In this document: one piece after another, positions 18,457 to 27,319 of the stretch
How the letters are laid out: every line of letters starts with the position of its first letter
How positions within the stretch are numbered: the stretch's first letter is position 1
DNA from: Rhodomicrobium sp. R_RK_3
Lineage (GTDB): Bacteria > Pseudomonadota > Alphaproteobacteria > Rhizobiales > Rhodomicrobiaceae
Length of the DNA stretch: 64,000 nucleotides
Reading direction: 5' to 3'
NCBI RefSeq assembly: GCF_002198715.1
Contig: NZ_MWLK01000020.1
Span: 1-64,000, forward strand
The notes under the pieces: generated by a model
Database searches by the model: none
The model's input: the letters and a program-made list of their open reading frames with translations, nothing else
Told to the model about the DNA's origin: nothing
Program-made: the position numbers and the translations under genes

Positions 18457-18469
18457 TCGGCGCAGCCGA
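18457..18469. promoter_or_regulatory. Possible second activator half-site pair
   Basis: TCGG-CGCAG-CCGA repeats the same half-sites with a 5-base spacer, centred about 42 bases (four helical turns) from the site at 18414-18429. The odd spacer makes it weaker, but the helical phasing is suggestive. Confidence 0.35.
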
Positions 18470-18534
18470 TGCATATTGCCGCGCAAGTTATTGATAACGC
18501 ATTCATTTTTATATTACGTACAGCTCCTTTTCGG

Positions 18535-18551
18535 CTGGCATGGGCTTTGCT
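18535..18551 (+). promoter_or_regulatory. Sigma-54 promoter of gltIJKL
   Basis: CTGGCATGGGCTTTGCT matches the sigma-54 consensus YTGGCAYG-N4-TTGCW at every conserved position. The invariant GG (18537-18538) and GC (18549-18550) are 12 bases apart. Transcription would begin near 18562, leaving a leader of about 44 bases that ends in the ribosome site AAGGAG before the ATG at 18606. Confidence 0.8.
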
Positions 18552-18605
18552 AAAAGAAGCCAGGGGCAACATCCCGAATCGCGTTGAAAACGCCAAGGAG
18601 ACGTC

Positions 18606-19502
18606 ATGAAATACGCAAGTTTTCTCCCCGCAATCGCCGTCGCGGCAACGCTCGCAGCGACGCCGGTTTTTGCCCAAGGGTCGCCGACGCTCGACAAGAT
18701 CAAGCAGACCGGGACGATCACTCTCGGCCACCGCGAATCCTCCATCCCCTTCTCCTATTATGACGATGGCCAGAACGTCATAGGATACTCGCAGGAGATG
18801 GCGCTGAAGGTCGTCGATGCGGTCAAGGCCAAGCTCAACCTGCCCAAGCTCGACGTCAAGCTGATGCCGGTCACCTCGGCCAACCGCATCACGCTGGTGC
18901 AGAACGGCACCGTCGACATCGAATGCGGCTCGACCACCAACAATCTGGAGCGCCAGAACCAGGTGGCCTTCTCGACCACCATCTTCGTCATCGGCACCAA
19001 GCTGGTCACCGCCAAGGATAGCGGCGTGAAGGACTTCCCCGACCTGAAGGGCAAGAACGTCGTCACCACCGCCGGCACGACGTCGGAGCGCATCATCCGC
19101 AAGATGAATGAAGACCAGAAGATGGGCATGAACATCATCTCGGCGAAGGACCATGGCGAGTCCTTCCTGACGCTGGAGACCGGTCGCGCCGTCGCCTTCA
19201 TGATGGATGACGCGCTGCTCTACGGCGCCATCGCCAAGGCCAAGAAGCCCGACAATTGGGTCGTCACCGGCAAGGCCCAGTCGATGGAAGCCTATGGCTG
19301 CATGCTGCGCAAGGGCGATCCCGAATTCAAGGCGGTGGTCGATGAAGCCATCACCAAGACCATGACCTCGGGCGACGCCGTCAAGATCTACACCAAATGG
19401 TTCGAGTCCCCGGTCCCGCCGAAGGGCCTCAATCTCGGCATGCCGCTTTCCGACGAGATGAAGGCGCTGTACGCCGCGCCGAACGACAAAGCCTTCGAAT
19501 AA
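18606..19502 (+). CDS. gltI: Glutamate/aspartate ABC transporter, substrate-binding protein
   Basis: A 298-residue periplasmic binding protein of the GltI family. The signal peptide covers residues 1-23 with a cleavage site after VFA. Ligand-domain motifs include GHRESSIPFSYYD, VPVTSANRITLVQNGTVDIECG and TTAGTTSERIIR. It binds glutamate/aspartate and delivers them to GltJK. It is the first gene of gltIJKL and follows a strong AAGGAG site and the sigma-54 promoter. The 92-base gap to gltJ contains a hairpin, consistent with higher expression of the binding protein. Confidence 0.94.
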   Translation: MKYASFLPAIAVAATLAATPVFAQGSPTLDKIKQTGTITLGHRESSIPFSYYDDGQNVIGYSQEMALKVVDAVKAKLNLPKLDVKLMPVTSANRITLVQNGTVDIECGSTTNNLERQNQVAFSTTIFVIGTKLVTAKDSGVKDFPDLKGKNVVTTAGTTSERIIRKMNEDQKMGMNIISAKDHGESFLTLETGRAVAFMMDDALLYGAIAKAKKPDNWVVTGKAQSMEAYGCMLRKGDPEFKAVVDEAITKTMTSGDAVKIYTKWFESPVPPKGLNLGMPLSDEMKALYAAPNDKAFE

Positions 19503-19530
19503 ATTTCCGTCCAGTCCAGACCAGCCCTGT

Positions 19531-19558
19531 CCCGGACCAGCCTCACGGCGGGTCCGGG
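19531..19558 (+). terminator. Hairpin between gltI and gltJ
   Basis: Arms CCCGGACC (19531-19538) and GGTCCGGG (19551-19558) form an 8-bp perfect stem with a 12-base loop. There is no T-run. As in the aap operon, it sits between binding protein and permease and probably tunes their ratio. Confidence 0.6.
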
Positions 19559-19594
19559 CGGATCTTCACCCTCTGTTCGAAGGGCTAAGCCTCG

Positions 19595-20332
19595 ATGTCC
19601 TATAATTGGAACTGGCCAATCTTTTTTTCCCCGGTCCCATCGGGTGAAACCACCTATCTTTTCTGGCTGATCGAAGGTCTTAAATTCACAGTTCTCCTTT
19701 CTCTGTCGGCCTGGGTGCTGGCGCTGATCGTCGGCTCGCTGGCGGGCGTCCTGCGCACCGTGCCGAACCGGTTCCTTTCGGGCGCGGCGACCGCCTATGT
19801 CGAGCTGTTCCGCAACATCCCGCTCCTGGTGCAACTCTTCATCTGGTATTTCGTAATGCCGGAATTGCTGCCCAAAAGCATGGGCGATGCCTTCAAGCAG
19901 AGCGATCCGCTGTTCCAGCAATTCGTCGCCGCCTTCGTCTGCCTCGGCCTGTTCACCAGCGCCCGCGTCGCCGAGCAGGTGCGCTCCGGCATCAACTCAC
20001 TGCCGCGCGGCCAGAAATCCGCCGGCCTCGCGCTTGGCTTCACGCTGCCGCAGACCTATCGCTTCGTGCTCCTGCCGATGGCCTTCCGCATCGTCATCCC
20101 GCCGCTCACTTCTGAATTTCTGAACATTTTCAAGAACTCCTCCGTCGCCACCACCATCGGGCTGATCGAGCTGTCGCGTCAGGCGCAGCAACTGGTCGAC
20201 TACACCGCTCAGCCTTACGAAGCCTTCATTGTCGTCACGGCGCTGTATTTGATGATCAACATCATCGTCATGTCGCTGATGCGCGTGGTCGAGGGGCGGG
20301 TGCGGGTTCCGGGCTATATGGGGGGCAAGTGA
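19595..20332 (+). CDS. gltJ: Glutamate/aspartate ABC transporter, permease GltJ
   Basis: A 245-residue HisM-family permease with about five membrane helices. The N-terminus has aromatic residues ([11 protein letters not shown]), typical of GltJ. The family motif [18 protein letters not shown] is near residue 66. The ATPase-coupling motif is [17 protein letters not shown]. It forms the channel with GltK. Its TGA stop overlaps the ATG of gltK (TGATG), so the two are translationally coupled. Confidence 0.93.
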   Translation: MSYNWNWPIFFSPVPSGETTYLFWLIEGLKFTVLLSLSAWVLALIVGSLAGVLRTVPNRFLSGAATAYVELFRNIPLLVQLFIWYFVMPELLPKSMGDAFKQSDPLFQQFVAAFVCLGLFTSARVAEQVRSGINSLPRGQKSAGLALGFTLPQTYRFVLLPMAFRIVIPPLTSEFLNIFKNSSVATTIGLIELSRQAQQLVDYTAQPYEAFIVVTALYLMINIIVMSLMRVVEGRVRVPGYMGGK

Positions 20333-21009
20333 TGTACGAATTCGACTGGTCATCCATTCCCGGCGCCATTCCGCTGCTGCTCAAGGGCATGCTGATTACG
20401 CTGGAGATCTCCGCCGTCGCCATCGTGGTCGGCATCGCCTGGGGCACCGTGCTCGCGGTCGCCCGGATCAGCGGCGTCGGCATCCTCTCGAAGCTGGCGG
20501 CGCTGTATGTGAACCTGTTCCGCTCCGTGCCGCTGATCATGGTGATCCTCTGGTTCTACCTGATCACGCCGGAACTCATCCGCGCCATTTTTGGCGCCGG
20601 CATCGGCGACATCCGGCTGGCCTCGGCGCTCGTCGCCTTCGCCCTGTTCGAGGCCGCCTATTATTCGGAAATCATCCGCGCGGGCATCCAGAGCGTGCCG
20701 CGCGGGCAGATGTCGGCGGGGCTCGCGCTCGGCTTCACGCCGGGGCAGACCATGCGCCGGATCATCCTGCCGCAGGCCTTCCGCAACATGGTGCCCTTGC
20801 TACTCACCCAGGCGATCATCCTGTTTCAGGATACATCGCTCGTCTACGTCATCGGCCTCTCCGACTTTTTCGGCACCGCCTACAAGGTGGGCGACCGCGA
20901 TGGCCGGCTGGTCGAGCTGCTTTTATTCGCCGGCTTGGTCTATTTCGTTATCTGTTTCACGGCTTCGCGCATCGTGAAGCGTCTTCAGGCGAGGTATGCA
21001 ATTGATTGA
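20332..21009 (+). CDS. gltK: Glutamate/aspartate ABC transporter, permease GltK
   Basis: A 225-residue HisM-family permease, partner of GltJ. Recognisable features are [19 protein letters not shown] and the coupling motif [22 protein letters not shown] 20332 overlaps the gltJ stop; a GTG three bases earlier is possible but less likely. The 3' end overlaps the gltL start by 14 bases, so all three genes are translated from one message. Confidence 0.93.
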   Translation: MYEFDWSSIPGAIPLLLKGMLITLEISAVAIVVGIAWGTVLAVARISGVGILSKLAALYVNLFRSVPLIMVILWFYLITPELIRAIFGAGIGDIRLASALVAFALFEAAYYSEIIRAGIQSVPRGQMSAGLALGFTPGQTMRRIILPQAFRNMVPLLLTQAIILFQDTSLVYVIGLSDFFGTAYKVGDRDGRLVELLLFAGLVYFVICFTASRIVKRLQARYAID

Positions 21010-21730
21010 GATCCAGAATATCTCGAAATGGTATGGCGAGTTCCAGGTGCTCACCGAGTGCTCGACGAGCGTCGCCAAGGGCGAAGTCGTGGTCGTCTGC
21101 GGTCCCTCGGGCTCGGGCAAATCGACCCTCATCAAATGCGTCAACGCGCTGGAGCCGTTCCAGACCGGCAACATCACCGTCAACGGCATCTCGCTGAGCG
21201 ACAAGAAGACAAACCTGCCGAAACTGCGCTCGCGAGTCGGCATGGTGTTCCAGAATTTCGAGCTGTTCCCGCATATGACGATCATCGAGAACATGACGAT
21301 CGCGCAGGAGAAGGTGCTCGGGCGATCGAAGGAGGACGCGCTCACCAAAGGGCACGCGCTGCTGAAGCGCGTCGGGCTGGTCGAGCAGACCAACAAGTTC
21401 CCGGGCCAGCTTTCGGGCGGCCAGCAGCAGCGCGTCGCCATCGCCAGGGCGCTGGCCATGGACCCGATGTGCATGCTGTTCGACGAGCCGACCTCGGCGC
21501 TCGATCCCGAGATGGTCAACGAGGTGCTGGACGTGATGGTCGCGCTCGCCGAGGAGGGCATGACCATGATGTGCGTCACCCATGAGATGGGCTTTGCCAG
21601 GAAGGTCGCCAATCGCGTGGTTTTCATGGATCGCGGCCGCATCGTCGAGGACGCGCATAAGGACGAGTTTTTCGGCAGCCCGCGTTCCGAGCGGGCACAG
21701 GAATTTCTCTCGAAAATCCTGAGCCACTGA
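20996..21730 (+). CDS. gltL: Glutamate/aspartate ABC transporter, ATP-binding protein GltL
   Basis: A 244-residue ATPase of the polar amino-acid uptake family. Walker [10 protein letters not shown] is at residues 36-44, the signature is LSGGQQQR, Walker B is [15 protein letters not shown], and the switch His lies in [11 protein letters not shown]. It energises GltJK. The start overlaps gltK by 14 bases. The sensor-kinase gene follows after 120 bases in the same direction. Confidence 0.95.
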   Translation: MQLIEIQNISKWYGEFQVLTECSTSVAKGEVVVVCGPSGSGKSTLIKCVNALEPFQTGNITVNGISLSDKKTNLPKLRSRVGMVFQNFELFPHMTIIENMTIAQEKVLGRSKEDALTKGHALLKRVGLVEQTNKFPGQLSGGQQQRVAIARALAMDPMCMLFDEPTSALDPEMVNEVLDVMVALAEEGMTMMCVTHEMGFARKVANRVVFMDRGRIVEDAHKDEFFGSPRSERAQEFLSKILSH

Positions 21731-21850
21731 TCGCAGAAAGCGACCGGCTGGCGGCGGTGGCATCTGCTTGCCCGCAGCAATGCTGCCGCCGCCGGAAGGA
21801 GTGTTTGAAAAGCAGACAGTCTTATCCATTGCAGCCGAAGGCGTTTTTGC

Positions 21851-23701
21851 ATGCCTCTCGATCGTTCTGCGCGGAAAATGTTTGCGGTCCTCGGCGCCGG
21901 ATTGCTGCTGATCGGCGCGGGCGTGCTGGCCTATCGGATCAGCGAGCGGGCAGGGCTGGAAGCGCTCAGCACCGAGGCGCATCACCGGCTCGATCTGTTC
22001 GCCGCCGCCATCGGCAGCATCGTCAACCGCTACGCCCACGTCCCCTCGACCATCCCGCTCAACCCCGATGTGGTCGAGCTGATGCGGCATCCGGAGGACC
22101 AGCGCCTCGTCAAGGCCGTCAACGATCATCTCGAGCAGTTCAACCAGCTCATCGGCAGCATCGCCATCTATGTGATGACCGCCGACGGCCTGACGCGCGC
22201 GTCGAGCAATTGGAACCAGCCCGACAGTTTCGTCGGCGAGGACCTGTCCTTCCGGCCCTATTTCCAATCGGCGCAGCTCGGCGTCCCGGCCCGCTATTAC
22301 GCCGTCGGCACGACGCGGGGCGAGCCGGGCTATTTCGTCTCCTACCCGATCCGCGACGAGGGCCGGGTGATCGGCGTCTCCGTCATCAAGATCGGGCTGA
22401 AGCAACTGCTGGAACAAGCCTGGCTGCCGCCTGAGACGCCTGCCATCATCGCCGACGGCAATGGCGTCGTCATCCTGTCCTCGGTCGCCGCCTGGCGGCT
22501 GACGGCGCTGGCGCCGCTGACCCAGGCGCAATTGGACGAGATCGACCGCACGAGGCAATATAACCGCCAGCCCATCGGCCAATTCCCGGTCGCGCTCGGC
22601 TCCATCTTCAGCCATTCGCAGGTGGTGGATTTTCCCAAGGGCGCCGCGGCGGCGGAGGCGCGCAGCTTTTTCGCCGTCAGCCGGCAATTGGCGGAGAATG
22701 GCTGGCGCATCACCGTGTTCTCCGACATGCGGCCGGTCTATGCCCGCGCCTGGAACGCCGTCGCCTTCGCCGCAACCGGCGCCGCCTGTTTCGTGTTGGT
22801 CTTGCTGTTCTTCGACATGTGGCGGCGCAATCTGCGCCAGCGGCTCGAGGCGCAGGCGATGCTCGAGCGCGCCAATGCCGAGCTGGAAACCAAGGTCGCC
22901 AAGCGCACCCAGGATCTGGTCGAGGCCAACCAGCTTTTGCGCAGCGAGGTCACCGAGCGGCAGCGGGCGGAGACCACCTTGCGCGCCGCGCAGGACGAAC
23001 TGGTGCAGGCGGCCAAGCTCGCCGTGCTCGGCCAGCTCGCGACCGGCATCACCCATGAACTCACCCAGCCGCTCGGCGCGCTGAGGACGCTGTCGGAAAA
23101 CGCCGTCGAATTCATGCGCCGGGGCGACAGCGCGACGCTCGGCAAGAACCTTGAGATCATCGGCAATCTGGTCGACCGCATGGGCGCGATCATCGGGCCG
23201 CTGAAATCCTTCGCGCGCGTGTCGCCGGCCTTTCCGCAGGCGGTGGACGTCAAGCTCTCGATCGCCAATGCGCAGTTCCTGCTCGACCAGAAGCTGATCC
23301 AGACCCATGTCAAAGTGCACAATTATTGCGAGCGCGGCGGCCTGACCGCGTGGTGCGATCCGGTGCGGCTGGAGCAGGTGCTGGTCAACCTGATGGCCAA
23401 TGCCATCGACGCCATGGCCGAATGCGAGGAGCGCACACTGACGCTACGCGCCGAGGCGGCGGGCAAGAGCAGCCTCGTCATCAGCGTCGCCGACACCGGC
23501 ATCGGCCTGCCCCCCGCCGCGCGCGAGAAAATTTTTGAGCCGTTCTTCACCACCAAGCCGCCCGGCGAGGGGCTTGGCCTAGGGCTTGCAATATCCCGTG
23601 ACATCATCCGCGATTTCGGCGGCTCGCTCTCGGCTTCGAGCCGCAGGGAAGGTGGCGCCGAATTCATCATAAATCTGCCAACGCCGCCCTCGGGAATTTG
23701 A
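21851..23701 (+). CDS. DctB-like sensor histidine kinase
   Basis: A 616-residue membrane sensor kinase of the DctB/AauS class. One membrane helix lies near residues 10-28 and a second near 295-317, bracketing a periplasmic double-Cache-like sensor domain of about 265 residues. A coiled segment and the kinase core follow. The phosphorylated His is H402 in GITHELTQPLGA. ATP-binding motifs are the N box LEQVLVNLMANAIDAM, VADTGIGLP and EGLGLGLAIS. Beside a glutamate transporter, the likely signal is extracellular acidic amino acid or C4-dicarboxylate. The response-regulator ATG follows its stop by one base. ATG 21878 is an alternative start. Confidence 0.88.
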   Translation: MPLDRSARKMFAVLGAGLLLIGAGVLAYRISERAGLEALSTEAHHRLDLFAAAIGSIVNRYAHVPSTIPLNPDVVELMRHPEDQRLVKAVNDHLEQFNQLIGSIAIYVMTADGLTRASSNWNQPDSFVGEDLSFRPYFQSAQLGVPARYYAVGTTRGEPGYFVSYPIRDEGRVIGVSVIKIGLKQLLEQAWLPPETPAIIADGNGVVILSSVAAWRLTALAPLTQAQLDEIDRTRQYNRQPIGQFPVALGSIFSHSQVVDFPKGAAAAEARSFFAVSRQLAENGWRITVFSDMRPVYARAWNAVAFAATGAACFVLVLLFFDMWRRNLRQRLEAQAMLERANAELETKVAKRTQDLVEANQLLRSEVTERQRAETTLRAAQDELVQAAKLAVLGQLATGITHELTQPLGALRTLSENAVEFMRRGDSATLGKNLEIIGNLVDRMGAIIGPLKSFARVSPAFPQAVDVKLSIANAQFLLDQKLIQTHVKVHNYCERGGLTAWCDPVRLEQVLVNLMANAIDAMAECEERTLTLRAEAAGKSSLVISVADTGIGLPPAAREKIFEPFFTTKPPGEGLGLGLAISRDIIRDFGGSLSASSRREGGAEFIINLPTPPSGI

Positions 23702-23702
23702 C

Positions 23703-25040
23703 ATGGGACCTGAACTCGAAGCCTCGCTGAAAGTGCTCATCGTCGAAGACGATGCCAATGTCCTGCTCGGCTGCGCGCAGGCGATGCAGCTCGCCGGCTT
23801 CGACGTCGTCACCGCGACCTCGGCGGAGCGGGCGAAGAACCTGATCAAGCCGAATTTCTCCGGCGTGGTCGTCACCGACATGCGGCTGCCCGGCGCGGAC
23901 GGCCTGCAGTTCCTGCAATTTGCCCGCGGCATCGACGCCGAGCTGCCCGTCATCATGATCACTGGCCATGGCGACGTGGCGCTGGCGGTCGAGGCGATGC
24001 GGGCGGGCGCCTATGATTTCATCGAAAAGCCGTTCTCGCCGTCCCATCTGGTCGAGGTCGTGCGGCGCGCGATGGAGAAGCGCCGCTTGACGCTGGAGGT
24101 CGAGAGCCTGCGCCGCCGCCTGCATCACGGCGACGATCTCGCCGCGCGGCTGATCGGCCATTCGCCGCAAATGGAGAAGGTGCGCCGGCTGATCCTCGAC
24201 GTCGCCGACGCCGATGTCGACGTGCTCGTCGTCGGCGAGACCGGCACCGGCAAGGAGATGGTCGCCCGCTGCCTGCACGATTACAGCCACCGCCGCGCCG
24301 AGAATTTCGTCGCGCTGAATTGCGGCGGCCTGCCCGACACGCTGCTCGACAGCGAGCTGTTCGGCCATGAACCGGGCGCTTTCACGGGCGCGCAGAAGCG
24401 GCGGGTCGGCAAGATCGAATATGCCAATAAGGGCACGCTGTTCCTCGACGAGGTCGAGAGCATGCCCATGAACATGCAGATCAAACTGCTGCGCGTGCTG
24501 CAGGAGCGGGTGATCGAGCGGCTCGGCTCGAACGAGCTGGTGCCGGTCTCCTGCCGGGTGGTCGCGGCGAGCAAGGTCGATCTGAAGGCGATGGCCGCGC
24601 GCGAAAAATTCCGCGCCGACCTCTATTACCGCATCAATGTCGTCACCATCGAGCTGCCGCCGATGCGCGAGCGCCGCGAGGACATCCCGGCGCTCTACGA
24701 TCATTTCCTGCTGATGGCCGCCAAGCGCTACGGCAAGCCGGTCCCGGCCGTGCCGCCCGAGCAGATCCGGCAATTGATGACCTATGACTGGCCCGGCAAC
24801 ACTCGCGAGCTGCGCAATCACGCCGACTGCAACGCCCTCGGCATCGCCCGTCACGCCGAGGATGCCGGGCAAAGCACCCGCGCCGAGCTGACGCTGAGCG
24901 AGGCGGTGGAGAATTTCGAGCGCGTGCTGATCGCGACCGAGTTGGAGCGGCAGTCGTCGAACGTCGCAAGGACCAGCGAGGCGCTCGGCGTCCCCCGCAC
25001 GACCCTGCACGACAAGATGCGGAAATACGGCTTGAGCTGA
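23703..25040 (+). CDS. DctD-like sigma-54-dependent response regulator
   Basis: A 445-residue NtrC-family activator in three parts. The receiver (residues 1-120) carries phospho-acceptor D59 in VVTDMRLPG. The AAA+ domain (about 145-380) has Walker A GETGTGKE with K184, the sigma-54-contact loop GAFTGA near residue 225, and Walker B TLFLDEVES. The C-terminal Fis-type helix-turn-helix ends in ALGVPRTTLHDKMRKYG. With the adjacent kinase it should activate sigma-54 promoters. The promoter and inverted repeat upstream of gltI, 5 kb away in the same cluster, are the obvious targets. Confidence 0.92.
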   Translation: MGPELEASLKVLIVEDDANVLLGCAQAMQLAGFDVVTATSAERAKNLIKPNFSGVVVTDMRLPGADGLQFLQFARGIDAELPVIMITGHGDVALAVEAMRAGAYDFIEKPFSPSHLVEVVRRAMEKRRLTLEVESLRRRLHHGDDLAARLIGHSPQMEKVRRLILDVADADVDVLVVGETGTGKEMVARCLHDYSHRRAENFVALNCGGLPDTLLDSELFGHEPGAFTGAQKRRVGKIEYANKGTLFLDEVESMPMNMQIKLLRVLQERVIERLGSNELVPVSCRVVAASKVDLKAMAAREKFRADLYYRINVVTIELPPMRERREDIPALYDHFLLMAAKRYGKPVPAVPPEQIRQLMTYDWPGNTRELRNHADCNALGIARHAEDAGQSTRAELTLSEAVENFERVLIATELERQSSNVARTSEALGVPRTTLHDKMRKYGLS

Positions 25041-25118
25041 ACGCGGATCGTACGTTCGACGGTCGCTGCCGAGCGGCGTGCCGGGACTCGCGTGCCCGTG
25101 AAACCCGACAGCCTATTC

Positions 25119-25158
25119 CGTCGCCCCGGCCGTCGGAGGCGGGGCCACTCGCCTCTCC
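25119..25158. repeat. Dispersed 40-bp palindromic repeat, copy 1
   Basis: Begins CGTCGCCCCGGCCGTC and ends ACTCGCCTCTCC. It aligns with 40897-40937 over its whole length with only a few differences. It contains an imperfect hairpin (GCCCCGGC … GGCGGGGC). It lies between the convergent response-regulator and acyl-CoA-ligase genes. The rest of 25041-25192 shows no gene. Confidence 0.7.
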
Positions 25159-25192
25159 GCAGGCATTGTGCTGGCTGTTTTGCCAACCCCGC

Positions 25193-26842
25193 CTAAACCG
25201 CCGCCGTCTGGCCGGCCAGGCCTTCCGGGGTTTGGTAAAGATCGTGGAAATCCTGGCGCAATTGCCGCTTCAGCACCTTGCCCGTCGCGGTGTGGGGCAG
25301 CTCGCGCACGAAGATCACGTCGTCCGGCAGCCACCATTTGGCGATTTTCTGCGCCAGGAAATGCAAGATCTCAGACTTGTCCGCCGAGGCGCCTTCCCTC
25401 GGCACCACCACCAGCAGCGGGCGCTCGGCCCATTGCGGATGCGGCAGGCCGACCACGGCGCATTCGGCGATGGCCGGGTGGCCCATGGCGACGTTCTCGA
25501 CATCCACCGAGCTGATCCACTCGCCGCCGGATTTGATGATGTCCTTGGCGCGGTCGACGATGGACAGAAAGCCCTGCTCGTCGATGGTCGCTACGTCGCC
25601 GGTGTCGAACCAGCCGTCGCGCCAGGCGGAATGCTCCGCCTCCTTATAGTAGGCGCTGGCGATCCAGGGGCCGCGCACCAGCAGCCGGCCGACGCTCTTG
25701 CCGTCATTCGGCAGCGCCGCGCCGTCCGGTCCCGCGATGCGCATCTGCACGCCATAAAGTGCGCGGCCGGCCTTCACCTGCAGGTCGTAGCGCTCCTCCA
25801 GCGGCAGCCGGTCGGTGAAGCGGCTCGGCGAATTGGTCGAGCCGACCGGCGACATTTCGGTCATGCCCCAGCCCTGGATGACGAAGGCGTCGTGCTTCTC
25901 CTGAAACGCCTTGATCATCGAGCGCGGCACGGCGGAACCGCCGATCACCAGGCGGTCGACGCTCTCCAGTTTCAGGCCCTCGCGGTCGCAATATTGCAAG
26001 AGGTTCAGCCAGACCGTCGGCACGCCGAGCATCAGATCGACCTTCTCGGCATCGACGAGTTCATAGAGCGACTTGCCGTCCAGCCCGCCCGCCGGCAGCA
26101 CCAGCTTGCATCCGGCCATCGTCGCGGAATAGGGAATGCCCCAGGCATTGACGTGGAACATCGGCACGACCGGCAGCACGGAGGTCCGGCTCGACAGGCT
26201 CAATATGTCGGCGCTGCAGGAGGACATGGCATGCAGCACGGTCGAGCGGTGCGAGTAGAGCACGCCCTTCGGATTGCCCGTGGTGCCTGATGTGTAGCAA
26301 ATGGCGGCGGCGAGGTTTTCGTCGAGCTGCGGCCAGGCAAAATCCTCGTTCTCGGCTTCGACCAGATCCTCGTAGCACAGGAGCGGCAGCGCGCAGTCCG
26401 GCATATGCGCGCGGCCGACCATGACGACGACGTGCTGCACGGTCGTGAGCTTGGGGAAGATTTTCTCGATCAGCGGCACGAAGGTGATGTCGACGAACAG
26501 CACGACGTCTTCGGCGTGGTTGATGATGTAGACGATCTGGTCGGGGAAGAGGCGCGGATTGATGGTGTGGATGATGGCGCCGCTGCCGGAGACGGCGTAA
26601 TAGAGCTCGTAATGGCGGTGGGTGTTCCAGGCCAGCGTCGCCACCCGGTCCTGGAAGTTCACGCCCAGTTTTTGTAGCGCGCGGGCGAGCTTGCGGCTGC
26701 GGCCGGCGGCGTCGCGGTAGGTGTAGCGGTGGATGCCGCCTTCGGGCTTGCGGCTGACGATCTCGGCGTCGCGGTTGAAGGTTTCGGCATGGTCGAGCAC
26801 CGACGATATCGTCAGCGGCACATTCATCATCAGGCCGTACAT
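25193..26842 (-). CDS. Acyl-CoA synthetase (medium/long-chain, DmdB-like)
   Basis: A 549-residue AMP-forming acyl-CoA ligase. Motifs in order are the phosphate loop [12 protein letters not shown], the adenine motif [23 protein letters not shown], the hinge [15 protein letters not shown] and the C-terminal catalytic lysine in TATGKVLK. The N-terminal [16 protein letters not shown] resembles the group that includes 3-methylmercaptopropionyl-CoA ligase (DmdB) and fatty-acid ligases; substrate is not decided by sequence alone. ATG 26842 follows a TGGGAGG ribosome site; an upstream extension is rejected. Monocistronic on the minus strand. Confidence 0.9.
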   Translation of the reverse strand: MYGLMMNVPLTISSVLDHAETFNRDAEIVSRKPEGGIHRYTYRDAAGRSRKLARALQKLGVNFQDRVATLAWNTHRHYELYYAVSGSGAIIHTINPRLFPDQIVYIINHAEDVVLFVDITFVPLIEKIFPKLTTVQHVVVMVGRAHMPDCALPLLCYEDLVEAENEDFAWPQLDENLAAAICYTSGTTGNPKGVLYSHRSTVLHAMSSCSADILSLSSRTSVLPVVPMFHVNAWGIPYSATMAGCKLVLPAGGLDGKSLYELVDAEKVDLMLGVPTVWLNLLQYCDREGLKLESVDRLVIGGSAVPRSMIKAFQEKHDAFVIQGWGMTEMSPVGSTNSPSRFTDRLPLEERYDLQVKAGRALYGVQMRIAGPDGAALPNDGKSVGRLLVRGPWIASAYYKEAEHSAWRDGWFDTGDVATIDEQGFLSIVDRAKDIIKSGGEWISSVDVENVAMGHPAIAECAVVGLPHPQWAERPLLVVVPREGASADKSEILHFLAQKIAKWWLPDDVIFVRELPHTATGKVLKRQLRQDFHDLYQTPEGLAGQTAAV

Positions 26843-27319
26843 CTTGCATCCTCCCAAGCGTCTCCTCTTGCCGGGAGACGGCATTTTATCGCGCCGACTC
26901 GCCACCCTGCGCGGCGGCCGACTGACAGTATCGTCACTCGACCCGGGCAAAGAATCGAGCAAAATTTTTCCCCGGAGCGGCGTGTCTCGACGCGTCTAGG
27001 GCCGGCGCCAGCGGCCCTAGTCGAAGAGCTATTACAAATTTCCTCCGGATGCGGAGTAAATTCGACTAGATGCAACAGGTTGAAACCGCTAGAATACTAT
27101 CGCCAGGATGCGGAAAGCCACTCCTATACCACATTTGGGGCATCCGGCGCCATTAGCCTCAAGTTATTTTGTAACAATCAAATTTTCATCGCAGCATTCA
27201 CCTGATTAACGACCACGGAATTTGGAAGCTCTCGATTTGACGAAACCCCAGACATGTCCATTGCGCTGCTGACGGGTCCCCCCGCCAAAATTGGTTTTTT
27301 TAAATAATTTCAAAAGGAG
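26843..27319. other. Divergent intergenic region with inverted repeat
   Basis: 477 bases without a supported gene. It contains CTAGGGCC-n9-GGCCCTAG (26996-27020), an 8-bp perfect inverted repeat. The part near the cyclase gene (about 27125-27319) is A+T-richer than the genome average here and probably holds its promoter. No sigma-54 or CtrA-like site stood out. Confidence 0.45.

Noticed and set aside
20957..23320. 787-codon open frame on the minus strand opposite gltL and the sensor kinase
   Set aside because: Antisense of two convincing genes; composition is typical of GC-rich shadow frames.
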